Source of the DNA: Volutella citrinella | Lineage: Eukaryota; Ascomycota; Sordariomycetes; Hypocreales; Nectriaceae | Direction: 5' to 3' | NCBI GenBank assembly: GCA_034401135.1 | Contig: JAWZSP010000001.1 | Coordinates: 5,146,001-5,210,000 of the forward strand | Length of the DNA stretch: 64,000 nucleotides | Shown: in pieces, positions 1-10,762 of the stretch | Layout: the number at the start of each line of letters is the position of its first letter | Position numbering within the stretch: position 1 is the first letter of the stretch | Made by a program: the position numbers and the translations under genes | Notes under the pieces: model-generated | The model's database searches: none | The model's input: only the letters and a program-made list of their open reading frames with translations | What the model was told of the DNA's origin: nothing

Positions 1-1188
1 CCAAAAGGTAATCCGCCTTGCATCAATCTCATGATCACTCATGCGTTCTTTGTCGAGTTCGCCAACGTCCAGGTTGAGGCCGATGTCTTCGGCCATACGA
101 AAGCTCATTCCACTATACACCCATCCTTTGGCTTCCCTTCCGCAGCCCGCCTCTCTAACGGACATGAGTGCCAGTGCCTGGACAGTCACCAGACGTGGTT
201 TCTCATACTCGTCGTTTTCGATAATGAGCCGCTTAGCTTCGGCAAAGAAGTGGTCGCCCTTGGTTCGACTGTCGCCCGGGATACCATACGCTCCAGCAAC
301 ACTGGTAAAGTGGCAACCGAGCGCAAGCATGGCGTTGACCAACAGCGAGGAACAGTACACAGTCCCGCGCCCTATTGCCGATTTTCCCTTCATGAAGTCT
401 CTAAAGAACATTGTCTTGGAGAGGGTGGTAAAATAAGGATAGTGCCAGTCGAAGTACATGTTGATGAGGTGGGTTATAAGTTGCGTGTCCTTGGTCACCC
501 GCGTCCATGACGTGATGGGGTCCTCACCGGTGGCGAGCTGCTCGAGATTGGGTTCATTCTCGCCATCGTGGTGCGGATCACCAAGATAGATGAGATGCGA
601 GGTGCCTCCGATAAATCGCACAGCGCCATTCTCAAGCCGAAGCTCTCCCATTTTGCGTGCCAAGTCTCTTTCGCCTTGAATGGGTTGCTGGGAATCGTAG
701 GAGAGATCTTGATTGCCTTGGCCCCCAGCCTCATCTGGTCGGGGGTTTTCTTGCTGCTCTTGCTGCTCTTGCTGCTCCTTCAAGATCTGTTCAGCTACAG
801 CGTCAAGGCTGTCGCAAGACCGAATTTTGTGGACAACCGAAGGCACATCGTCTTCCTCCGCATTGAGAATTGCTTCAATGAGGATCTGCAGCGTTGCGTT
901 GCGAGCCTTCATACTGTCTACCTTTTCCCGATAGACACCCTTGCGGCGATGGTCGGAGTTGGGATCATATACGCACTCGGTACCATAGACGCTGGAGCAG
1001 GCAGCGCAGCTAGGAACAGCGCCATCACATTTGGACTTTCGCTTGCGGCAAGCGATGCAGGCGGTACTCACACAACGGCGCTTCTGGGCAGCAGAGTCGG
1101 CGCCTCGGCGTGACTTCTTCTTGGGCGCAGCAGTGGCGGGAGTTGAGACTCCGGGTCCTTGAGGCTCCGCCAGCGTATCTACATCCAT
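1..1188 (-). CDS. nirA: NirA/NIT-4-like Zn2Cys6 transcription factor (3' end off window)
   Basis: Nuclear regulator of the family that activates nitrate-assimilation genes. The start ATG (1188-1186) is the only one between an upstream in-frame stop near 1327 and the zinc cluster; 396 codons are open to the window edge with no intron needed. A basic stretch (residues 23-29) precedes the Zn2Cys6 cluster, with cysteines at 44, 47, 54, 61, 64 and 72. The cluster and the following linker (YDPNSDHRRKGVY) are the family hallmark of NirA/NIT-4. A Gln/Glu tract (9-bp repeat at 751-777) follows, and the fungal transcription-factor middle-homology region runs off the edge at the RRITFW motif. The C-terminal activation region is not visible. 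An upstream coding exon cannot be excluded. NirA-like paralogues share this cluster, so the nitrate role is inferred. Confidence 0.85.
   Translation of the reverse strand, partial: MDVDTLAEPQGPGVSTPATAAPKKKSRRGADSAAQKRRCVSTACIACRKRKSKCDGAVPSCAACSSVYGTECVYDPNSDHRRKGVYREKVDSMKARNATLQILIEAILNAEEDDVPSVVHKIRSCDSLDAVAEQILKEQQEQQEQQENPRPDEAGGQGNQDLSYDSQQPIQGERDLARKMGELRLENGAVRFIGGTSHLIYLGDPHHDGENEPNLEQLATGEDPITSWTRVTKDTQLITHLINMYFDWHYPYFTTLSKTMFFRDFMKGKSAIGRGTVYCSSLLVNAMLALGCHFTSVAGAYGIPGDSRTKGDHFFAEAKRLIIENDEYEKPRLVTVQALALMSVREAGCGREAKGWVYSGMSFRMAEDIGLNLDVGELDKERMSDHEIDARRITFW
751..777. repeat. 9-bp tandem repeat coding Gln/Glu tract
   Basis: Three copies of ttgctgctc inside the NirA-like gene; on the minus strand they encode a short EQQ repeat. 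In frame, so length changes would be tolerated. Confidence 0.8.
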
Positions 1189-2679
1189 GCTGGCGGTTGC
1201 AATGGATGCGTCGTAGCTTGGCAGACGTCGGCCAGGGAACTCTTCAGCGAACTCCAGCTCGCAAGGGGAAATAATGGCAAGGTGGCGCGCGTATGAAAAG
1301 CTCAAGATGCCAGGGCCGGCACCTCATACAGGTGGGTGGCCGCAAGGGCGATGTATCCAAGGGAAGTGAGTAAGATGCGACTTTCAGTTTTTGATAGTGC
1401 GCATGAGCCAGTGTTCAGGAAAGGGATTGGTCATCAGGCATGATGAGGAACGCGGCGTCCGGGCAGTCGGTCATCGACTGGATGTCAAGGAACACGGCCG
1501 TCAAATACCTGGGTACGGATGAATACGCGGCCTGAGCGAAAGCGATGGGAGTTTGCAGCGTTTTTGTCGCAGGCGCGAGGATGATGACGGATTGCGTTGT
1601 TACAATTGAGGTCTGGTGAACACCGGGTTTGGACGAGGGGCTAACCATGGCGTTTTCTCTGGGTAGCCTGGGGAAGGAGGGGCCACTCGCCGACTCTGGT
1701 TGGTGGCGTGCGACCGAATATTGGCACATCGGGGCCATGACAAAACCGGGAGTCGCAACAGGCTAGAGAGTACTAGGTACTCCGTACCCAGTACCTGCCC
1801 CCCTCGGACGTCCCCGATATTGGGGTCTGTATTCACCAACTCAGCCCACCTAGCGTAGTCAACCCTCTGAGCCACCAAAACAAAGCAAAAGGCCCAGGGA
1901 TATCGCATCTCACCGAGACTCTACCTTAATCCCGTCCTCCCGCTGTCTGCGGCATCTGGGACCCATCTCCCGGCGGGATGGATCTGGTTGTAACCTGTAG
2001 CTCACGGGCTTAGCGTGTCCGGGGGGGGAGATGATAACGTCGCAGCCCACCCGGCCTGATAAGCTTGCAGCGCCCGCACGAGATTGGCGACTGGTGAAGC
2101 TGCGCAATCTCCATGCACCGGCTTGACCTTGTCACTCGATGATGCGCACCTGCGGAGTGCGTGCGTTATGCGATATAGCCTTATAGGCACCCCGGCCCAG
2201 TGCAGTCGGGACCAGATGTGGCGTGTGGGGGGATGGGGGGAGGATTTGGTTCTGATACCGCCAGGTCACTCCTGCCGCCTGACTGGCATCCAATGCGTTG
2301 AAGCCCACGAGCGCCCATTATGCACCCGCTGCCTCGGACAGTCATCGGGCCGTATCCTTTGCAAGCCACATGGCGGGTGTCTTAGAAATTCGGATGGAAT
2401 CATCAATGCCTCCTGCGCCTTATCCACGCCACTAAGGTCTCCTGCAGGTCAGAACGGCCGTCGTCGTGGGAAGCTGAGGGAACTATTCGACCTCAGCTGG
2501 CCCTTCTGCTCTGCTGTCTCGGCCAGGGACCCCACTCACCCCTCATTGCAAGGCCCGTCCCAAAGTCTACCCCAGTCAACATACTCCCAACCTACGCTTC
2601 AGGCACACTGCCACCACTGGCCTGCTGTTTGGGTTTTGGTACTGGCATTTCAGTCCTTTGAGCCTGAAGGGCGCCCGCA
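1189..2679. other. Divergent intergenic region, no gene seen
   Basis: About 1.5 kb between the divergent starts of the NirA-like gene and the NACHT-ankyrin gene. The open frames here have no recognisable content or splice structure. It presumably holds both promoters. A GTAC-rich stretch near 1768-1796 is locally repetitive. Confidence 0.6.
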
Positions 2680-5130
2680 ATGGGCGAAGTCCTTGCCGCC
2701 GTTGAGGTGGCCTTGGTTGTCACAGAGGTGGTGCAGCTCCTCTACGGCTACGTGACCGCCGTTAAAGATGGCAAGGATGACATCCGCAAGTTGACGCAGG
2801 AGCTTTTTGCGCTGAAAGGCGCACTAGAACACTTCGATCTCCATCGGAAAGCAAACATTGACGACTCCCTGCAGACGCAGGTGAGTGCCATGCTTAAAAT
2901 GACCCAGGAAACATTGGAGAGCATCCGCACCCAACTTCCGAAACCGCGCTCAAAGCTTGGCAATGCTATCCGGAGCCTGAGCTGGCCGTTCAAAAGTGCA
3001 GATATCCAGAAGCATCTCTCCACCATTGAAAGAGCCAAGACATGGTTCATCATGATCATCTTGAAGGATTCCAGCGAAGCCACCGTCGCCGTCTACGACG
3101 AGATGAAGTCACTGGCGGCGGTTATCCATCAGGAAATTATTGACAGAAAAACGTCGCAAATGATCCAAGAGACCAACGAACTCCTATCTTGGTTAGCCCC
3201 CGTCGACACCCAAGGCCTCCTTGATAAGGCTACCCAGTCTAAGCTTCCGGGCACTGGGCAGTGGGTGCTGGACGACGAATTCAGGACGTGGAATGAAGCG
3301 GCAGAAGCCGAACAGCCCGTCCTTTGGGTGACGGGAAAATGTAAAATTCCCGGCGTCTTCTTTTCTGACTGAACTGCAACTAACTTTCGCACAGCTGGTT
3401 CTGGAAAGACCATCCTGTTGTAAGAGCTGATATCAAGGCACCCTAAACCCTGTCGCTGACCTTTGCAATAGTTCAACCATTGTCGAGGAGCTACAAGCGA
3501 TATGCGCAGATACTACGCTGACGGACTCCTCAGTTGGTTACCACTGCTGCTCTTTGGATGATGCGGGTTCTCAACAGATTGCAAACATCTTTGGCTCGGT
3601 TCTTGCTCAAGTGGGCAGCCTGAGACCAGGTGTTCTGCAGCACATAACACCTCACAAGGGAAGGGGCTCTTCTCTTGTGCCACACAACAACCTCTCTATT
3701 TCTCAAATTCGAGAAATTATGGAAAATGTTGTTGAAATGCATGATCGGTTCTTCATTCTCGTGGACGCCTTGAACGAGACTCCTTATGCAGAAGATTTAC
3801 TCCAGCTACTGCTCGACTTTTGCAGCTCCTGGCCGCAACTGAGAGTGCTCATCACATGCACGCGAGAGCCAATCATCCAGTCATCGGCCATAAAAGAACG
3901 TCCCATGGAATCGCATTGGGTCAACAACGACATCCGAACGTATGCGGATCACCGCTTATCAACTGAGCCGAGCTTCCGTGTCTTGAAGCCCAATGTGCAG
4001 AGTGAAATCCGGAGCGCCATTGCCTCAGGTGCCAATGGCATGTAAGTTCCCTTCAGTCCACAATAGCCACGAGGCCCGCACCGCGACGTTGCAGCTTATC
4101 GACCGCTAGGTTTCGCTGGGCTAAACTCTGCATGGATCACCTGAGTCTCTTTCGCACTGCTCGCGAGATCAGAGACGCACTCAACGATCTTCCGACGACC
4201 CTCAATGATACATACGTTGAATTGCTACAGCGAGTCCCGAAACACGATGCCGAGATTGTTCGAGAATCCCTGCTCTGGCTTTGCTTTTCGCTCCGCCCTC
4301 TCCGCCTTGAGGAATTGGCGGAAGCGGTTGTGTTTCGACCGTCCGATACCTACATCGATGATGATAGCCGTCTTACCAACCCAGTGGCCTTGATTGACAT
4401 TTGTCTTGGATTGATTGTGCATGAACATGGACTTGTCACGCTTGCTCATGATTCTGTGCGAAGCTTTCTCACCTCGACACAGATAGAGAAGACGCCAGCG
4501 GCTTTCTTCAAGCTGGATCCTGTGGCTTCCCACCGCAGCATTATGCATAAATGCCTTGCCTACTTGACTCTGGATGATTTTGCAACGGGACCGGTTTCGG
4601 ACCTTGACGAATACGAGCGCCGCGTGGATGCTCATCCGCTTGTGTCATACGCCACGACATATTGGCCAATACATTCGGAGAGTTATCCAATGGCCCCCGA
4701 GGACGAAACCCGGATACTCTGCTTCTTTGCCAGCAAGGAGCAACCAAGTGGATCGAGTTTCGAGTCCTGGGTGCAGCTACTGCTCGATTCCCGGACTCCG
4801 GCCACGGATCTCCCGTCAATCCGGAGCACGCAGCCGCTTTACTACGCCGCCTCTTTCAACATGGTGTCCATCCTCAAGCTCCTCTTGCGGCCCGAATTTG
4901 GCTTGAACCTCTACCAGCCAGGAGGGAGGTTCGGCTCAACCCCTCTATTCGCGGCCATTTTTCGAAAGAACAAGGAGGCAGTCCAGCTACTCCTGGAAGC
5001 TGGCGCGGATCCCGATCATGTTGATGGGTTCAATACGGGGTGGATGACACCCAGACACCTGGCTGAGAGAACAAATATACCAGAGATTGTGCGAATGATC
5101 AATGAAATCCCTAGACGCGCTCAAAAATAG
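2680..5130 (+). CDS. NACHT-ankyrin STAND (NLR-like) protein
   Basis: Exons 2680-3340, 3395-3419, 3472-4041 and 4110-5130 give 758 aa. Residues 1-200 are a helical N-terminal region like that of many fungal NACHT proteins. A NACHT ATPase follows: Walker A GSGKT (about 222-226) is assembled across the first intron, and Walker B FFILVDALNE lies at about 322-331. The segment GMFRWAKL at the third intron junction is the usual start of the post-NACHT helical region. The C-terminus has only about two ankyrin repeats (TPLFAAI, EAVQLLLEAGADP). Such proteins are cytosolic sensor NTPases, some of which trigger heterokaryon incompatibility or cell death. The ligand and effector output cannot be read here. 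The 25-bp second exon is tiny, but the frame and the P-loop require it. Confidence 0.88.
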
Positions 5131-5418
5131 CAGGGACAGCCGAGATAGCCTTGGAGCAATCTCGCTGTAACTGAGAAGACAGAGTGCTGGCAAGTGCATA
5201 TACACTCACCTTCTGGGCCCGGTCCAAGAAATGACATTACAAATCGAGATTTTGACTTGCTTTTCCAACTATGGTGATACATACAAGGTACATCCGGCTG
5301 TCTACCGTACACTCCAACAGATGGTATATTACACAGGGCATCAAAGCTTGCCCAGCTACCACAACACTGCTCCATATCCTCATCCGAGGGCCAATATACA
5401 ACTCCGGCCTCCTCACAT

Positions 5419-7116
5419 CTAGCCTCGTTTCAGGTACCAGTTGTGTGCCAGCTGGCTGGTAAGGTAGCCAAAGGGAGTGGGGACCTCGGCAAGGCCCTTC
5501 CTTGCCACAGGGTGGCGGAGGTAGACGGCAGCGCAGATATTGGGGTTCACTTCCAAGTAGCGGGGGATGAATGCAAAGGCAGACATGAAGGGACGAGGGC
5601 GCCAAGGGGTGGCATAGGGCTTCGACTCGTCGATGGGGTTCTCGGCGTCCTTCCTCAAGATGATGGCGAGACGCTTCAGCTCATCTCCCGTCAGGTCCGC
5701 CCGCTCCATGATTCGAGTAGCCCGTGCCTTCTCCTTCTCGTCGACGATTCCCTCGAGTCCCCTCTCGATAACACGCTTCCTGAACTGTGCGTCGTTCTTC
5801 TTCTTGCTTCCCACACGCTTCTGCTCCCCCTCGGTGGATTGTTCCTCAGCGGGCTGTTCCTCGGCCTCAGTCGACAGCTCGGCTTCAGGGGCGGGGTCAG
5901 CCTCCTTGAACTCGGGAAGCGACTGAAGTTTGCTGATTTGGGATTGCAGTTCGGCAACGAGCTCGTTGTTGGAAAGCTTCCTGTCATCGGGCAGCGAGAG
6001 GAAGCGCTGGGCGGTGTCGCGGAATAGGCGAAGCTCCTTCTTCTTCTTGGCAGAGATGTCCTTCATGTCGCCTTGAAGGAGATTTCGGACTCCTCTCCGT
6101 AGGTGCTGGATGCGCTTCTTCTGGACTGCAATTTCTTCCTCCGGACTAAGCTCAAGGGACTTGGCTTCGGATCCCTCGCCCTCTTCAGCTTCAGCAGCTT
6201 CGGCCTCCGCCTGCTTTCCGACAATCTTCGCGACGGCATTATCATCTCTCTTCTTCCCGGCCTTTAGGCTCAGCTTGAGGGATGCATCTGCATTGCCCTT
6301 CTTCTGCTCGCCAGTTCCGTATAGGACCTTTTCGACTTCGACTTGGAACATGTCACCGGGGTTGAGCTGGTACGACGGGTGGATCATCTTAAAACAAAAA
6401 GTTAGCTCCAAGACCAAATGCATCATCTGATGGGTTGCCGTGCCTTCTTGCCATTGACCTTTACGGCACCGTGGATGACAAACTGACGGGCCTGTCGCAC
6501 GCTGCTAGCGAACAAGGCTCGGAAGACGGCCGTATCAAGTCGTCGCTCCAGCGGAGCGTAGGTCATCTGCATGTATGGAGTCATGTCCTCGAAGTGCTTG
6601 GACAACATCTCGTTGACATTGCCAAATCCTCCAACTCGTTGGGCGGGATGGGAAGGCATTCGCTTGCTCTGGCTGGGCCCAGGTACTCGTGAATAGGCCT
6701 CTGCGTTGACCGTAGCGTTGGATAATCCAGATCCTCGTCCGGCAGCTTGTTCAGCGCCATCATGCGCTGCGAGATACTCCGGAGGCAGGTCGACGGCGGA
6801 AAGGAGACGTCGCGAAAACAGCCGCACCCACTTCTTCTCCGACACATGTTCGCCGTGGTACGCTCGGGTCTTGGCCTTGGCGGCCCATTTCTGTTGGAAG
6901 AATGTCGCTCGGTTCTTGACAGGAGGTTCTCTGCCGGCTGCGCGAGCGATATTATACAGATTGTATTTGTTCCATGATTGCCTGAGTTTCTGCTCACGGG
7001 TCAGCTCACTCAATTCTGCGCAGAGCGCGCTTTTCATGGGAAACAAAAAGCCAATTTACGGAGGAATATGCACATACCGGGCGATTGAGGCTGTAAAATC
7101 TCCAGGGCTTACGCAT
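5419..7116 (-). CDS. nam9: Mitochondrial small ribosomal subunit protein uS4m (NAM9)
   Basis: Exons 7116-7078, 6989-6444 and 6387-5419 give 517 aa. The first exon (13 codons, [13 protein letters not shown]) joins to [12 protein letters not shown], a highly conserved opening of fungal uS4m, so the in-frame ATG at 7046 lies in intron 1 and is rejected. The S4 RNA-binding region ([12 protein letters not shown]...VKVNGKK) is split by intron 2. That intron can only be spliced as GC-AG (6443-6388) and restores the S4 spacing NG-6 residues-SYQ. A long charged acidic/lysine-rich insertion follows, then the fungal C-terminal extension. It acts in the mitoribosomal small subunit body. It faces CTF18 across a short shared promoter. 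Confidence 0.93.
6388..6443 (-). other. GC-AG intron in the uS4m gene
   Basis: 56-nt intron with donor AAG|GCACGG, a perfect branch site CTAAC and acceptor TTTTAAG. No GT donor gives an open frame: reading through meets TGA at 6425-6423. Splicing here joins NGKK to MIHPSYQ with exactly the residue spacing of S4 domains. Confidence 0.8.
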
Positions 7117-7429
7117 CTTGACAGATTGAGGCCCTCAAATGCTGGCGTATGGCACGTCGTGTGAGCTTTGAGAAGCCAAATTTTTGGCTGGAGCCAAGCG
7201 ACGACGGCGGATTATCCCGGCGCTCCGATGCATGGGTCTCGAAGGCTGTTGTCAGCTGACCTGGAGGCTCCAGATAAGTGGGTCCATCAAGACGCGCTTC
7301 AATTAAGCACGACGCGTCTCACTGGCGCGCGGGACCCATGGTGTGTCTTGGAGTGCAAAAGGGAAACCACAATATCGACATCTCCCAGCTACCGACGCCA
7401 AAGTTTCCAAGTTGCCACGGGCGGGAAAG
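7117..7429. other. Bidirectional promoter, uS4m / CTF18
   Basis: About 310 bp between divergent starts. No canonical TATA box or clear operator is seen. In-frame sequence upstream of 7430 is open to at least 7343 but has no ATG. Confidence 0.5.
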
Positions 7430-10419
7430 ATGTTGTCCGCATCGTCGCCAATCGTTTTCCCAAAGAGCTCACCCCCTCCCGCGCCGAAACGCGCAAATCC
7501 CCATGATCGTGCACAGCCAAAACCGAAGGCCCGGACGGGTTTCGTCGTGGACGATGACGATAGCTCCGATGACGAAACTGAGGCACAGCAAACCCAAGAG
7601 CCCGTCCCAAAGCGACCCATGCTAGAGGATCCTAGAGAAAACCAGACAGTTCTCGTCGACAGGCCAGCAGCAACGAGTATTGGCAACGAGCGCGACGAGG
7701 ACGAGTCCTCAATACCATCATTTCAATCTACCTGGGCAAGACCAGGGCCCTTTTTTTCGGGCTCGCTCTTGAGCAGCCTGGCACCTAAATCATACACGGC
7801 TAAATCGTGCGACGGAAAGGCAACCATAATCAAGGAACGGAAGACAGCAGCCGCGCCTTCTTACGAGTCTATGGTAGCGGCAAGGTCGAAGACCAAGGAG
7901 GGCCGAGCCAAACGCAGCTATTACGGTATCGACATTCACGATCTGGTCAAGGCTGCATCCGCCGAAATTGAGAGTAAGAAGCAAACGCCACCCAACGAGC
8001 CAAATTTGCCAATGCGCTCGGTCGAGACGCAACATCATCCTACCGGCAAAAAGCCCAAGCGAACGCTTCTGTGGACAGAAAAGTACCGAGCCCGGAATTT
8101 TATGGATTTGTGTGGCGATGATGGCACCAACAGGCTTGTTCTGCGATGGTTGAAACGATGGGACCCAATAGTTTTCCCAGGCGCAGCCAAATCAAAACCC
8201 GTTACACGGCGGCCAGGGATGAAACATCAGGACGAGGAAGAGAGGCCGCACAGGAAGATCCTCATGCTTACCGGCCCTCCGGGCCTAGGCAAGACTACAT
8301 TGGCCCATGTCTGCGCGAGGCAAGCCGGGTACGATGTCATGGAGATCAATGCCAGCGATGACCGAAGCCGGGATGTGGTCAAGAATCGGATTCGAACGAG
8401 CTTGGGTACTGAGAGCGTCAAAACAGTCAGCAATCGCAAGGAGGGCGATGGGCCCCAGAAGGCTGCCAAGCCAGCCTGTGTCATTGTCGATGAAGTCGAC
8501 GGCGCCGTCGCTGGCTCAGGCGGCTCTGGCGAAGGTGGCTTCGTCAAGGCACTCATCGATCTGGTGCTGTTGGACCAGAAGAACGCGTCGAGCGCGGGAT
8601 CGACGTCAAATCATGGCCGAAAGAAGAAGGGTGATGACTTTCGCTTGATGCGACCTCTTATCCTCATCTGCAACGACGTCTATCACCCCTCACTACGCCC
8701 CCTGCGCCAGTCCAACCTCGCGGAGATTGTGCACGTCGGTAAGCCTTCAATCGATGCCGTGGTTGGCCGTCTCAAGGCTGTGTTTGAGAAGGAAGGCATT
8801 CCCTGCGAAAAGGACGCGGCTCGGAAGCTCTGTGAGGCGGCCTGGGGCATGACGAGTGGTATCGATGCCAAGCGAGGGGCCGAAAGCACAGTCGAGGGCG
8901 ACCTGCGGGGAGTGATGGTTGTTGGCGAATGGGTGGCTGGGCGCTTCAGGGCCTCTGCGCACAATGGTATTCCACGGCTCACGCGACAATGGATCGAGCG
9001 AAATGTCCTGCAAGACCTCGCCAGCGGTGCTGGAGGCGCACGAGGCATCGGGCGAGGCGGGGTTCGGGATATCGTCTCGCGCCTCTTCCAAGAAGGCGGA
9101 GGCTTCCCCAAGCAGGCGCTCAACCTGTCCGAGTCAAAGACCAAGCACGAGCAGCCCCAGGCGGAGCTCGGTTTCGGCGAGCACCAGAAGAAGCATGCCA
9201 TGGAGCGGTTGCGACACATGATCGATACCAGCGGCGAGATCAGCTACATCGTGACCGAGGTCTTCGCCGAGTATCCCAACCGTGAGTTCAACGATGACTT
9301 GTATCTCACCAAGCCCAATAAGGCATATGACTGGCTACACTTCCACGACACCTGCCAGTCCCGCCTATATGCCAGCCAGGAGTGGGAGCTCGCCCCCTAC
9401 CTCAGCCAGCCCGTTCTCGCGTGCCACCATCTCTTCGCCTCGCCGAAGCGATACGACCCCGACGCCAACTCGTACGGGCGTCGGTGGGGAGCTGGCGTGG
9501 AGGCCGAGGAGGACGCAGCACCACCGCTCCCGTTCTCCGGGCCCCGTGCCGACTATCAAGCACACGAGGCCGAGCGCCAGACACGCGCCCAGCTTCAGTC
9601 GCTGCAGGCTCAACTGCCGCCCACGCTGATGCGCTCATTCCGCAGCGCCGAGGACGTTGCTGCCGAGTTTCTACCGTACCTGGTGCGTCTCGTCGCTCCC
9701 GACGTCAAGCCCGTCGTTGTCGGCGGCAGCCAGGGATCTACAGCTAGCGTGCGCAGGGAAGGCGAGCGCTACATGGTTCAGCGCGCGTCCGAAGTGCTCG
9801 CCGAGGTGGGCGTCGAGCTTCAGAGAGGAAAGATTGAAAGCGACTCGGCCAACCGCGCGCCGCAGTACGTGTATCGCATGGAACCGTAAGTCTCGAAGCC
9901 CTGTCTTGGTTTCAGCACACGAATCCAGTGAGCGCCGTCGTTGTAGTCAGTTGCTAACCCGAGTTTCGCAGTGACCTCGACGCCCTCGCGACTTTTGAGA
10001 CAGCAGCGCCGCTCAACCTCTCCTCTCAGGCCCCCACGCGATATGCCGTGCGGCAAGTCCTGGACCAGGAGCTGCAGCGCACCGTGGCGGCCCGCGAGGC
10101 CCTCGCCCGCCAGGCGCGCTTCAGGGCGGGCAACAAGCAGGGCCAGCACGACGACGAGTCTCACTTCCACGACAAGGAGAATGCGGCGCGGGCCAAGGCA
10201 GCAGCGCTCGTCGAGGCCGGCAAGGAGAGGACCGTCAAGCGTGACTTCTTTGGCCGCGTGGTGGAAGCCCAGCCCCTTGCCGAGATCAGCAACAACTCAG
10301 CAGAGGCGCGATCGGGGCGCGAGGACAAGAGCCGCAACGTGTGGGTGACGTATCACGAAGGATTGAATAATGCGGTGCGGAAGCCCATGTCATTGCAGGA
10401 GTTTTTGAAGGGTCTATAG
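7430..10419 (+). CDS. ctf18: Chromosome transmission fidelity protein 18, clamp-loader subunit
   Basis: Exons 7430-9885 and 9972-10419 give 967 aa. It is the large subunit of the alternative replication-factor-C complex CTF18-RFC, which loads PCNA in the nucleus and supports sister-chromatid cohesion. The disordered, Pro- and Asp-rich N-terminus (about 1-200) precedes RFC box LLWTEKYR (about 213), Walker A GPPGLGKTT (about 282-290), the sensor-type INASDDR motif and Walker B IVDEVDGA (about 352-359). The C-terminal exon carries lysine-rich sequence and the conserved KRDFFGR motif, followed by a conserved tail. The frame extends upstream to a GTG at 7343, but the first ATG in frame is 7430; a small upstream exon remains possible. 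Length fits fungal CTF18. Confidence 0.9.
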
Positions 10420-10762
10420 ACGGTTTCGTTTGGGTGTTGTTTTTACGCTTGGCCAAGGCGGCTGCGAATTGGGGTTTAGGGGTGTTTTCCACGAAGGAGC
10501 ACGAAGTGGGCAACGATGCCATGAATTGCATAGCAACAGGATTCTTGTTCTCTACTATATCTCGCTCTCATCTATCAATCCAACCCGGGTTTAATTTATA
10601 CATGTTACGTCTATGTGACCAAAAGGCACACGGTGTTTTTCCAACCACGTCAGCCTCCAGAGTTCCCTCCTCTTCTTCGGGGCCATGGCAACGATTGGAC
10701 TAGAGGGCAGCTCCAGGCTAGTCAAGGCGACAAAAGGGCGAAAAAAAAAAAGGTCCAGCAGC
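10420..10762. other. Convergent 3' intergenic region
   Basis: About 340 bp between the stops of CTF18 (+) and the lactate dehydrogenase gene (-). It holds both 3' ends, with a poly-A tract at 10742-10751. No gene seen. Confidence 0.5.

Noticed and set aside
2084..2755. 223-codon frame upstream of and overlapping the NACHT gene
   Set aside because: Cys/Ser/Arg-rich, no domain, and overlaps the conserved N-terminus of the NACHT protein in another frame.
7343..7429. Upstream extension of CTF18 to a GTG start
   Set aside because: Non-ATG start; first ATG in frame is 7430. Kept only as a hint of a possible upstream exon.
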